From contig MU859419.1 in assembly GCA_033297205.1 (NCBI GenBank), positions 1 through 19,306 on the forward strand: a stretch of 19,306 bases of DNA. Reading direction: 5' to 3'. This document shows positions 7,929 to 17,120 of the stretch, piece after piece (the first letter of the stretch is position 1; each line of letters opens with the position of its first letter). The notes beneath the pieces were generated by a model, which was given only the letters and a program-made list of their open reading frames with translations, searched no databases and was not told the origin of the DNA. The stretch is from Pseudoneurospora amorphoporcata (taxonomy: Eukaryota > Ascomycota > Sordariomycetes > Sordariales > Sordariaceae). Both the position numbers and the translations under genes were made by a program.

Positions 7929-8892
7929 TGTGACGAACGGCAGTCTGATCTGCCTAAGTGGGATAGCTGAAGATAAAGACTATCAGTGCTGTTCAGTGAA
8001 GCCAAAAGGTTCACAACAAGTATAGTAGCATTATACGTATCTCGGTGATAAAGATTAATTGACTACTGTCGAACTATCTGACAATCTGAGTTCTCCCGTA
8101 GTCCCTTTATACCTCCTCGCCCTACTGCGAGATATCTGTCCTCGGATGTTCACGCGGTCGTGAACCCTATAGAATGTGTGATGGCTCACTCTGGTGTTGG
8201 CTTACCGTGAGCCCGGCTCACCATTGACGAGGAGCAGAACACAACAACCACAACACACACAACACACCCAGAAAAGCTGCAGTCAAGACTGGGAGGCCGT
8301 GAGCGCGTAGCCGAAGTGTGATGCTCGACGACAGGAAGACTTTGGAATGGGACTAAGTAGGCAGGACGAGGAATACGGACATAACGACAAGTTTCTCCCT
8401 ATGACCAAAGAAAGGGGAACAAAAATGAGGGTATGTACGAGGACGTAGGATCAAAGACGAATGTTTTTCATGAACGTGACGATTTGGCTTGAAGACTAAA
8501 AACTGTGCTCAAGGGTTTTCTGACGAAAAAAAGATGTCTTGTCTATGTTGTCTTTTTCTTGTCCGTGAGATCTTGTTGTCCTTTTTCGTCCCGCCTGTTC
8601 TTCTTGTTCACAGAGGCAAGAGGAGTCTTATATACATGCGAGCCGTTTTAGCAGCCTCCTTCCATGGCTCCGAACTAGGATTCCATACTCCACCATCGCC
8701 CAGCACGAGGCTGTTCCAAGACCGAAGTTGGGGGGGGGTGGCTACTGCACCCCAAAGCACTATGAGCCCGTGCGTCAGTAAGTACCTGCATGCGCCCTTC
8801 TGGCCCGTGCTTGGCCTCCCAAGTGTTACACTGGTTATTACTAGTGAGTGGTCGGGTCTTGGGCGACCCTAGTGCTGCTTAGGTTCGTAACA
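7929..8892 (-). mobile_element. solo LTR D (TSD ACTGT) within E 3' LTR
   Basis: The LTR has terminal inverted repeats TGTGACGAAC and GTTCGTAACA (one mismatch) and perfect flanking duplications ACTGT (7924-7928 and 8893-8897). It is 964 bp long with no internal domain, so it is a solo LTR. Its first 185 bp match R-U5 of the A LTR, which sets its sense as minus. Beyond 8130 the sequence is GC-richer, with little RIP damage, and differs from the A U3. It contains CA-rich runs (about 8240-8270), a G9 run (about 8729) and a 7-bp-stem hairpin (8148-8165). An open frame of 127 codons at 8489-8872 (plus) matches nothing I recognise and is probably chance. Confidence 0.93.
8105..8113 (-). promoter_or_regulatory. 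TATA box of LTR D
   Basis: GGTATAAAG on the minus strand sits at the boundary between the conserved R-U5 block and the divergent U3, matching GGTATAAA at 7208-7201 in the A LTR. A second TATA-like TATATAAG is present further up U3 near 8630 (minus). Confidence 0.6.
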
Positions 8893-8923
8893 ACTGTGAG
8901 AAACAACTATTATAGTAAACTCT
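8893..8923 (-). mobile_element. E 3' LTR, segment 2 between D and C
   Basis: Thirty-one bases remain between D and C: the right ACTGT of D (8893-8897), then 26 bases ending ATTATAGTAAACTCT. The last five, ACTCT, are the left TSD of C. The segment repeats part of segment 1 (…ATTACAGTAGACTCTGCACTGT), so this E LTR already held a 33-bp tandem duplication before D and C arrived. With D, C and the extra TSDs removed it measures 678 bp, 26 more than the copy at 1473. Confidence 0.85.
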
Positions 8924-9148
8924 TGTAACGGCGCAGCTCAGCCGCTAGTCATCTGCACTTGCACCTGCCCTACTCTGAGCCTGTTCACGCGGCTAGCTCC
9001 GCTGCAGGCTTGGCACCGCGGACAACCATATCTTCTTTCGTGCCGCGGCTACTTTTTGTATTCTAGTTTTCTCTTTTCTTTATCTTTCGATCTTCTACCA
9101 AATAGGATCATTGCTGTTTATCACAATCATTTCCTCTTTGCCGTGACA
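8924..9148 (+). mobile_element. element C 5' LTR
   Basis: The LTR begins TGTAACGGCG and ends GCCGTGACA, 225 bp, the same length as the 3' copy. The central part is GC-rich and the 3' third is pyrimidine-rich. TGTAAC against TGTGAC in the 3' LTR is one of the transition differences. No convincing TATA box is visible. Confidence 0.95.
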
Positions 9149-9308
9149 ATTGAAAGATTACTCTTTTATTGGGGACGATTTAAAACATCTCACCTTTGAA
9201 CTTTCAGATTGATCGCGCGCGACAAGACCGTTGCCCGCACTCGACACGATTATCGCCGATTGCGACGAATACCAGAAAACTAGAAGATTGAACACCAGAA
9301 CTGATACG
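9149..9308 (+). other. element C untranslated leader
   Basis: A 160-bp leader lies between LTR and gag ATG. The bases after the LTR (ATTGAAAGATTACTC) do not form an obvious tRNA-complementary primer-binding site starting TGG, so the priming mode cannot be assigned. Confidence 0.6.
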
Positions 9309-11081
9309 ATGGCGAGAGATCCCGAGGAAGCCGCCTAGTTGAAGGCGCGCGCCATCCAAGAAGTCGACTTTGACGTCACGAAACTGAACCAGAAGGACCT
9401 GGTGGCCAAGACGAAGTTAAGTCGTAAGTCCATCAACCAAAGTCGCGTCTCGACGATTCATAAAACCCTGACCGCCACGCTCGATAACGAAGAAGGTGAG
9501 AACAACGACGAGCCTGTCGACAATGCTACCTTCGAATACTATGTTGAAAACGTAGCCCCTCAAATCTAGAACCTCCGTTTCTTAGACTCTAAAACTGACA
9601 TACTCGAAGATCTAAAGACCAAGATCGAGGACCTCACTATCCGCTATACCTCCAGCAGCAAGGGCCTTTGCTTCCCGTTCCAGCCAATCTTTCATTCCGA
9701 GGAAGATCCCAACTATGTTCATTTCAACGATTTAATAAGCGAAGAAGATTTTACCAACGAGGTCAAGAAATACCCTCACGTTATATACCTGGAGATAAAA
9801 GCTCACGTCCTTACTATATTGAGTTATAAGAAGTAGTAGGAGGAGTTTTATACTATTACGTATCGATTTGACCGCTCTATAGCTGACCTATACGATTGGA
9901 TTATGTATTTCCAGAAGGTTTACGCCAGAAAGAACGAGTAATACCAGAACACGGTCGAAGGCGACGATAATACTAGCTACGATAAGGAGACTCCCGCCGA
10001 CACTCCAAATGACGTTGTCGAGGATCTGTTGGCCACTCTGGTAAATAAGGATAAAGAGATTTTTAAGTTTAAACAGATTCTCGCTAATATCGTTCAGGAG
10101 ATTAGCTGTTATAGCGCTATACTTGGCGCCGGATTTGTGTACACCTCTACATTTAGTACTGGTAGATCAGCTAAGATTTCTAATCCTCCTCTCTTTTACG
10201 CTAATAAGTCTAAAGACACTATTACTTTCGAAGTTTGGTACCGTTCGATTGCTAATAAGTTGAAGGTTAATTTGGATTACTTTGCTGACGACGAAGCTAA
10301 GCAGGCGTATATCGAAAACCGTTTAGCTGGATATGCTGCGAAAGACCTCTAGCCATACCTCCGCGACATTTATTCTAATTAAATCGTTTTATCCAAAGCT
10401 TTGATGGACTACTTTAAGCGTTAATATAATAACTCGAATATGGCTCGTTAAGCCCTAGAGGATTTTAAGAAGCTTCGTATATATTAGGACGGCTTTTATA
10501 TTTTTAAGAACAAGTTTGTTCGCCTAGCTAGCGAGTACTACCTTGTCTAGTCTTAGTGGAAGGAAGCTTTTCATCGTCGTCTTTCCCCAGAGCTCCAAGT
10601 GGGAATGGCTTTGTATGCTACTCTCGACGTTGTAGATTTTGACGGATACGTGAAAACGGCCGAACAAGTCGCCTATATCTAGAAGGTAGCTAAGCGGTCT
10701 GCCAGTATAGGTGTATCTTCCGGCAATAATGGTCGTAGCCATAACGGCAGCGGTAATAATAATACTAATAATAGAGGTAACGGCGGCGGAAGAGGCTCCT
10801 CTTCGACTGGAGGTAATTCCAACACCAAAACCCTCTCAAAAGAAGAGATTGACGAAATGTACCGCAAGGGCATCTGTTTCAATTGTAGGGAGCAAGGTTA
10901 TCGTACCAAGGACTGCCCTAATAAGATAAGAACTTAAAGTAAACTTGCAGCTGGCAGCGATAACGATTATCGAGCCCGCTTTCAAGTTGTTTATACCCGC
11001 TATGGCGTCTAGGACGATAAGCCTAGCGAATAACTGCTAAGAAGCCCGCAGAGGGTTCGGAAAATTAGGTACCCTAGATAA
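9309..11081 (+). pseudogene. element C gag with damaged CCHC knuckle
   Basis: The ATG at 9309 (M-A-R-D-P-E-E-A-A) fixes the frame that also contains the knuckle, although a TAG is the tenth codon and more than a dozen in-frame stops follow. The capsid core is the fungal type: T-F-E-V-W-Y-R-S-I-A-N-K-L, Y-F-A-D-D-E-A-K-Q-A-Y-I-E-N-R-L-A-G-Y-A-A-K, then A-L-E-D-F-K-K-L-R and F-V-R-L-A-S-E. A Gly/Asn/Ser-rich linker (about 10710-10815) precedes the knuckle C-F-N-C-R-E-Q-G-Y-R-T-K-D-C at 10875-10916, where the zinc-ligand His has become Tyr (TAT at 10899-10901). The exact C-terminus is uncertain. Pol lies in the +1 frame. Confidence 0.87.
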
Positions 11082-12234
11082 AGGAGACTCCTGTTTAGAG
11101 GAGGTAGGGTTTGTGTGGTTGCGATAAGGCAAATTACTTAATGGCGCTAGAAAAGACTTTCTCTATAGTTATTGAAGGGGAAAACTGTTCGCAGTACCCG
11201 CTATCATAGGTAGCAATGGTATCACAATCACCGTAAAAGAAGCCATCATAGACTCAGGAGCAGCATCCTATATCTTAATTAGTAAAGTAATAGTAGAAAG
11301 ACTAATCTGATTATTAAAACTAGAAATTAGGAACGACTTCAATCCAGTATATGTTGGAGGACTTTTCGCCGACGATGCTAGTAAGAAGATTTGTTAAGCT
11401 CTAAAGGCTAATGTTACCCTCTAATATTATATAGCGCAGAACGAGTGGCTGGTAGTGGTTGATATTTATTACAATATGATTATCGGAAGAGTGTGGTTTG
11501 AATATTACGATGTTATAATCAACTGCTTACGGAGGAGACTATTATTTAGTGACGACTGGCCTCGCGACCTAGACTGGATTCGGAACATATACGTTAACGA
11601 TGTACTACAGGGACTAGTCAATCCCAAGCATTAAGAAGAAGTAATAAGAAAAGAAAAGTTGATGGAGATAAAGGATAAGCGAAGGCGCGATGGAGCGGCA
11701 GTTAAGAGGAGGATTAGGGAGCTGGAGGAGGGGCAGGAGAGGCTACCCCTAAAACCTAGGCCCGTAAAGGTGTCGACAATCCTTTAATGGCTTAAACCTG
11801 TAAAGCCGTCCGACCCTACTAAGCGGGAGATGGAGAAAATAGAAGAGGTTCTATATGGTGATCTACTACCTAATACTATACTGAAAAAGGCCTCCGCTGA
11901 AGTCGTAAGGGAGTAGAGGCAAGACTTCAAAGAAGACTTACGATAATATTAGAGGGCACTTGAGGCTGGGAATTATAGTAATGGGATAAAAAAAGACGAA
12001 AGAGGGTACTTCAGGTGGAGAAAGGGAGTTTTATAGTATAAGGAGCGAATGCCAGATATGGTTATTATCAGTTCGGTGAGCTTGATGTAGATGGCGAAGA
12101 AGGAACCTCTGAGGGTTACCAGCTTGTATGAGATTGACCGCTTTATCGAGGAGCGCCGGAGGTAGGAGTTGTAAGCTCAAGAGCTAAATGAGTAGGAGTT
12201 GATGAGAAGGGTACGGGAGAAGGTCCTAGCCTTC
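11082..12234 (+). pseudogene. element C pol: aspartic protease and linker
   Basis: In the frame +1 relative to gag, the protease core reads I-I-D-S-G-A-A-S-Y-I-L-I with catalytic Asp at 11251-11253. It is followed by the flap/hydrophobic part and M-I-I-G-R-V-W-F at about 11475-11500, the usual protease C-terminal motif. A long charged linker (Lys/Arg/Glu-rich, about 11640-12200) joins it to RT. In-frame stops include TAG, TAA and TGA. The protease would process Gag-Pol. Whether gag and pol were joined by programmed frameshifting or shifted by an indel cannot be decided from one copy. Confidence 0.8.
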
Positions 12235-13010
12235 TATCATAAGGACTTGGATGTGTTTAGCAAGATAGGATCTAATACTCTGCCCGAGGTGGGGAATAGT
12301 GACTACCGTATCGAATTACATAACGGTTCTCGACTAGAAGATTTAGGATATAGCCCATTATATAAGATGAGCGCCGATAAGCTAGAGACGTGCCGTCTAT
12401 ACGTCGTGGAAAATCTTAATAAGGGATTTATAGAGAGCAGCTCGGCCCATTGGGCAGCCCCATCCTCTTTGTCTCCAAGCTAAATGGCAAGCTCCAATTT
12501 TGCGTAGATTACTGGAAGCTGAACGCTATAACGCGCAAGGATCAGTATCCCCTACCTCTGATCGAAGAGACCTTGGCCCGCATCTCTCAGGCTAAAATTT
12601 TTACCAAGATCAACACTCGACAAGTTTTCTACCGTATAAGAATATACCTTAACGATAAGGAGTTGATGACTTTCTGAACCTGTTACGGGGCTTACAAGTA
12701 TAAAGTGTTACCCTTTGGGCTTACTAATGGGCCGTCCACTTTCTAGCGATACATTAATAACATTCTTATAGAATACTTTAACGACTTTTATAATATATAT
12801 ATTAACAACATCCTAATTTATTCGGATAGCTTTGAAGAATACTAAATCTATATGAAGAAGATCTTACAACGCCTAAGGACAGTAGGGTTGTAGGCCGACC
12901 TAGAAAAATGCGAGTTCTACGTCCGGAAGACGAAGTTTTTAGGGTTTATTATTAGCGTTGATGGCGTCTCGGTTGATCCTGCTAAGATCGCCGTCGTAAA
13001 GGACTGGAAG
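12235..13010 (+). pseudogene. element C pol: reverse transcriptase with frameshift and YINN
   Basis: RT starts around D-L-D-V-F-S-K, then D-Y-R-I-E-L and V-V-E-N-L-N-K-G-F-I-E-S-S-S-A. At about 12455 one base is missing and the frame moves to S-P-I-L-F-V-S-K-L-N-G-K-L, F-C-V-D-Y-W-K-L-N and Y-P-L-P-L-I. Later motifs are L-P-F-G-L-T-N-G-P-S and the catalytic box Y-I-N-N (12798-12809) in place of Y-I-D-D, followed by I-L-I-Y-S-D and F-L-G-F-I-I. Both catalytic aspartates are Asn codons (AAC), so polymerase activity is lost independently of the frameshift. Confidence 0.9.
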
Positions 13011-13640
13011 GAACTATCTTCAGTTAAGGGAGTGTAATCCTTTTTAGAATTTTGCAACTTCTACTGAAAATTTGTGTGAGAATATAGGCGTATTGTAAAA
13101 CCCCTTATACGGTTAACTAGGAAGAAGGAGGCATTTTTTTGGAATACTGAATGTTAGACCGCTTTCAATACTTTAAAGAAACGATTATTGGAGGCCCCAG
13201 CCCTTGCGCATTTCGATTTTAATAAGGAAATTAGGGTTGAGACGGACGCTTCGAACGATATATTAGCCGGAGTGCTAGCCTAGAAGTACGAAGACGGTTG
13301 GCATCCGGTCGCGTATTACTCAGAAATTATATAGGGTACGGAATATAATTACCTTATTTACGATAAAGAGATGCTGGCCGTAATGAGGGCCCTAGCATGT
13401 TGGAGATCGGAGCTCGTCGGAGTATAACGAAGCGAACCCTTTTTAATTATTACAGACTATGAAGCGCTGAAGTACTTTAGTACCAAGCGACTGCTTAACG
13501 CTAAATAGGCAGTTTGGGTAGAAGTATTATCGTAGTACTACTTCTGGATTACTTATCGGCCGGGTAAAGAAAACGCGGCGGCGAATGCCTTGTCGAGGAA
13601 GTTAGAGGATATTAAGGATTAGAAAGCACGCAAGGAGGTA
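13011..13640 (+). pseudogene. element C pol: RNase H
   Basis: After the RT thumb (a decayed F-L-E-F-C-N-F-Y) come L-E-A-P-A-L-A-H-F-D-F-N-K-E and E-T-D-A-S-N-D-I-L-A-G-V-L-A, with the first acidic Asp at 13245-13247. N-Y-L-I-Y-D-K-E-M-L-A-V follows, then I-T-D-Y-E-A-L-K-Y-F and E-N-A-A-A-N-A-L-S-R-K, where the family normally has A-D-A-L-S-R: the last acidic residue is Asn. TAG stops replace likely Gln/Trp codons. The role is template RNA removal during cDNA synthesis. Confidence 0.87.
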
Positions 13641-15338
13641 TAGCGGATAATACGTCTCTTCAAACCCGCTAAAGAGGGGGAGGATACTATTCGTATTTAT
13701 ACGCTGGACATCAAAATACTAAATAATAAAATCCCGAATAGACCTACTAGCTATAAGCTAATTTACTTATTGTTAGAGGCTAATAAGACCGATACTACGT
13801 TGGAAGAATACCACGCTAAGGCTTTAGAGGAAGGATCGGGCTACACTATACTTCAAGAACAACCACTTCTATTTTAAAGACGACTGGTAGTACCCGAAAC
13901 TAATACCCTGAGGACTCAGGCTATCCGAGATTGCTATAATATCCTAACAACGGCCCATCCTGGCCGAAATAAAACAAGGAAGCTAGTTACAGTGAAGTAC
14001 TAGTAGCCGGGGCTCGTAGGGGATATAGACCAATATATCGCTAATTGTACTATGTGTTATATTTTAAAATACCCGAGAGGGAAGATACTAGGAAAGTTAT
14101 AACCCATCAAAGTTTTAAAGAGACTATGGATAAAGATCGTCGTAGACTTCAAAAAAATACTAACGGATAAGTATAAGTTTGATAATTTAATGAGTATAAT
14201 CGACCCGCTCTCAAAGGGAACTTAGTATATACCATACAAATTAATAATTACCAGTAGAGAAGCGTGCCGGTTGTACTACGAGGGACCTTTTAGACTTTTT
14301 GGTCTCCCCTGGGAGGTGCTCAGCGATAGAGGCCCGCAATTTCGGTCGGATTTCTCGCAAGAACTAACCGCAAGAATAGGCACGAAGTAGTCTTTGGCCT
14401 CTATAGGGCATTCGCAAACATCTGGACAGGTCGAAAACCTTCATAAGTGGATCGATCAACGACTACAGCCTTTTGTCAATCACGCCCAAGACAACTAGTC
14501 AAAAATAATCCCTGCCCTAGATTACGTTCAGAACAGCCTACCGTAGGATAGCACAGGGTTACAGCCACACGAAATCCTTTTCGGTTTCCCCACACTCACC
14601 TTTTCAGCTTGGGCTCCTTTGACGAGTTTGAAAGGCTTGCCAGCAGTAGAACGGCTCAACCGTCAGGAAGTCAGGGATGCAGCTAACAGGATCCAGCAGT
14701 ACGTAGATGTCGCACGACAGAGTATTGAGGCGGCTCAGCAGAAGCAGGCCATCCAAGCCAACAAGAAGCGCTGTAAACCCGATTTCGATGTTAGCGACCG
14801 CGTCTTTATCATCAAAAAAAACTAGTCCACAGACTGACCGAATGACAAGCTAGACTTCCCGTTAACAAGACAGCACTTCCCAATTGTAAGCAAGAAAGGG
14901 AATACATTTCTCGTAGAGCTGCCATCGTCATAGAAGATGTCAAATCAATTCCCACTAGACTGGCTGAGGAAATTCTCTGACAACCTGTTACCTAGGCAAG
15001 CGACGGATAACCCGGCTGGAGAAGTTGTTCACGAAGGTGGTAGCGAGGAATATGAGGTGGATTATATCTCTTCGTCTAAAACGGATAAGGGGAGGTTAAT
15101 ATACCAAGCCCAGTGGAGGGGATAGGACCCCGACCCCGAATAGTACCCCGCCAGCGACTTCAAAAATGCAGCGACAAAGTTAAAGGAGTTTTATAACGAT
15201 AACCCGGATGCGGCCGGCCCGTCTCGGAGGCTGCAGGAATGGATTATGGCGGCGGCGAACGACGAGGAAGCACTGGCGTATGAGGATAACGATCTACTAG
15301 TGCAGAAGGGTAAACGGCGCACTAGGAGGAGAAAGTGA
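13641..15338 (+). pseudogene. element C pol: integrase and chromodomain
   Basis: The N-terminal zinc finger shows A-H-P-G-R-N-K-T and C-T-M-C (14046-14057). The catalytic triad is intact: Asp in V-V-D-F (14145), Asp in L-S-D-R-G-P-Q-F (14325) and Glu in S-G-Q-V-E-N (14433), giving the canonical D-35-E spacing. The tail has F-P-I-V…G-N-T-F-L-V-E-L-P. A chromodomain-like module follows (E-Y-E-V-D-Y-I, L-I-Y-Q-A-Q-W-R-G, D-P-D-P-E, K-L-K-E-F-Y). The last frame ends in a basic tail, K-R-R-T-R-R-R-K, before TGA at 15336-15338. Trp codons of the chromodomain are TAG here. Confidence 0.9.
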
Positions 15339-15465
15339 ACCCGTAAATAAAGAGGGAAGGTCGCTAATGCGAATCGTGTTGCGCGTACAACATTTTCTTT
15401 CTTTTTTCTTTTCTTTCTCTTTTTTTCGAAAGACTCGAGGCAAGTCTTTTCTGACGGGGGGGTGA
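15339..15465 (+). other. element C 3' untranslated part with pyrimidine run and polypurine tract
   Basis: A long T/C run occupies about 15388-15427. The polypurine tract next to the LTR is GACGGGGGGGTGA with seven G at 15456-15462, ending directly at the TGTGACGG of the 3' LTR. It would prime plus-strand cDNA synthesis. Confidence 0.8.
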
Positions 15466-15690
15466 TGTGACGGCGCGGCTCAGCCGCTAGTCACCTGCAC
15501 TTGCACCTGCCCTGCTCTGAGCCTGTTTACGCGGCTAGCTCCGCTGCAGGCTTGGCACCGCGCACAACTATATCTTCTTTCGTGCCGCGGCCACTCTTTA
15601 TATTCTAATTTTCTCTTTTCTTCATCTTTTGATCTTCTACTAAATAGGATCATTGCTATTTATCACAATCATTTCCTCTTTGCTGTGACA
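15466..15690 (+). mobile_element. element C 3' LTR
   Basis: The LTR begins TGTGACGGCG and ends GCTGTGACA, 225 bp, followed by the TSD ACTCT. Compared with the 5' LTR it has 16 differences, with C-to-T or G-to-A changes lying in both copies, as expected when RIP hits repeats independently. Confidence 0.95.
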
Positions 15691-16120
15691 ACTCTGCACT
15701 ATAAGAAAAGACCGTATTGTATTACTTGAGTGTGCTTGCTTGCTTACTTAAGGAGTGACTAACTAACGGAGAGGAGAGGTCTTTATATACATAAATACTG
15801 AGTGTCTGGAAGCTTCTAGAGTGTAGAAGCTTCCTATAAGTTAGTAGAAGTGCTTGTAAGAGTACTATACTATGAAAGGAAAGAGTTGAATCTATAAGCT
15901 TCTATTGTATTTTATAATAACAAATTAATCTAGGGAGAATGCTAAACAGATTCGAGAATCTAAAATACAGTAGTAAAACCTTTATATTCTAGTATATTCT
16001 ATAGGGGCTAAGTTGACTAATTTCGTAACGTAGAAAGAATAATGTCCTTAGCAATTAGCCTTCTATACTACAAGGTAGTACAAAGCAATTACAAGGCACA
16101 ATACTAGCCACACGTTAACA
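15691..16120 (-). mobile_element. E 3' LTR, segment 3 (U3 side)
   Basis: The segment resumes at ACTCT (right TSD of C) and GCACTATAAGAAAAGAC, and follows the copy at 1473 to CACGTTAACA at 16120. In minus sense it begins TGTTAACGTG beside E's polypurine tract. A TATA box is at 15789-15781 (minus). The GCTT microsatellite is shorter here than in the copy at 1473. Confidence 0.94.
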
Positions 16121-16141
16121 ACTATCTCCCCTCAAAAGAAG
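16121..16141 (-). other. element E polypurine tract
   Basis: On the minus strand the bases CTTCTTTTGAGGGGAGATAG, then T, directly precede the LTR start TGTTAACGTG. This ties the LTR family to element E and sets its sense. Confidence 0.85.
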
Positions 16142-16152
16142 CTCTAGTAGCT

Positions 16153-17120
16153 TTAAACAATATATATATAAAATAATAACCGTTTATAATCATTTAAATC
16201 TATTTCTTCTAATATTTTATTATAGTCAGTAACTTCTGTAGGCGGTATCTTACTTGCCTAAATATCTAATAACCGTCGTAGTATCTTTCTACAAAGTAAG
16301 TACAATGATTCTTCTACGCTTTTTTCTAATAGTTTTGTTAGTTCCTGTACGACTGTGACGCCGTCGGGCAACGGGGTTGATATATCGATTACAGTAGCGG
16401 TCTCCTAGTAGCGGCGTGCTAGACGAGCAGAGCGCTGTCTAGGGGGCTCAGGGGCGGATTCGGGGCGCTCAGAAGCGGACTTAGGTGCCGGAGCGGACTC
16501 GGGTGCTAAGGCGGTGCTAGTAATATACTCAGGCCATTGCTGGACTTCAGGAGGTACCAGTTTGTCAGGATTTTCCTTGTAAAAGCGCAAGATTATCTCC
16601 TCGCAGTTAATGACGTTGGTCTTGGGTTCCCAGGTTAGCTGGTAATCTCCTTTCTATTATACCCAGTAGTACTAGTGAGAGTTGTCGCCTAGTTGAGCGC
16701 AGTTGATAAACTTCTCGAATCCCCATTCAATGTATTCTTCGTAGTTGTCTGTACAGGTTATAATTCTTCTGTCATTTGCTTTAACGTCCGTTGAAGTGTT
16801 CTAGCTAGGAAGGCCTCTGCTGATCCAGGGCTGAACTATAGAGACGTGGAAGACGGGGGCGCATTTCATATTCGAGAGCAGGGCGAGATGGACTGTATAG
16901 GACTCCGCTCGTATGATTTTAAATGGGCCTTCCTATCGAGGGCAAAGCTTCAGCATCAGTCGACCGTTAGCGAGGTTAGTTGTGTTAAGAAGCACTAGAT
17001 CTTCTACTTTATATTTAAGGAAGTCGACTCGGTATCGGTTCGCGTTATCCTCGTATCGTGCTTGGGTACGCTGTGTCTATTGCGATATAAAATTCCAGAT
17101 TGTCTAGAAACAGTCAGCTA
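16153..17120 (-). pseudogene. element E pol: integrase tail, chromodomain and C-terminal extension
   Basis: In one frame on the minus strand are the GPF module (E-G-P-F-K-I-I-R-A-E-S-Y-T-V-H-L), V-F-H-V-S-I-V-Q-P-W-I, and a chromodomain at about 16750-16570 (Y-Y-W-V, stops at two likely Gln/Trp codons, K-G-D-Y, L-T-W-E-P-K-T-N, F-Y-K-E-N-P). A Pro/Ala/Ser/Glu-rich linker (A-P-E-S-A-P-A-P-K) follows. About 80 further codons run to the natural stop TAA at 16155-16153, broken only by two TAG codons where Trp or Gln is likely. The stop lies some 30 bp from the LTR. Confidence 0.85.

Larger units (their letters stand above)
8924..15690 (+). mobile_element. element C: complete, RIP-inactivated Ty3/gypsy chromovirus (TSD ACTCT)
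   Basis: This is a full-length copy of 6767 bp with two 225-bp LTRs (8924-9148 and 15466-15690) and perfect ACTCT duplications at 8919-8923 and 15691-15695. The order on the plus strand is LTR, leader, gag, protease, RT, RNase H, integrase, chromodomain, polypurine tract, LTR. The LTRs differ at 16 positions by my alignment, 15 of them transitions, which points to RIP rather than simple ageing. Coding frames carry dozens of stops and one clear 1-nt frameshift in RT. Confidence 0.95.

Noticed and set aside
8489..8872. 127-codon plus-strand open frame inside LTR D
   Set aside because: It lies wholly within the U3 of a solo LTR, has no recognisable domain and has a composition typical of chance frames in GC-richer sequence. 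It is in the opposite sense to the LTR.
10524..10929. Overlapping minus- and plus-strand open frames in the Gly/Asn-rich stretch
   Set aside because: They are shadows of the low-complexity linker of element C gag. The CCHC knuckle and capsid motifs fix the real frame.
7917..15705. A single large insertion with an unusually long target duplication (ACTCTGCACT on both sides)
   Set aside because: Resolved as two insertions, D and C, each with its own perfect 5-bp TSD. The long similarity comes from a 33-bp tandem duplication already present in the E LTR.
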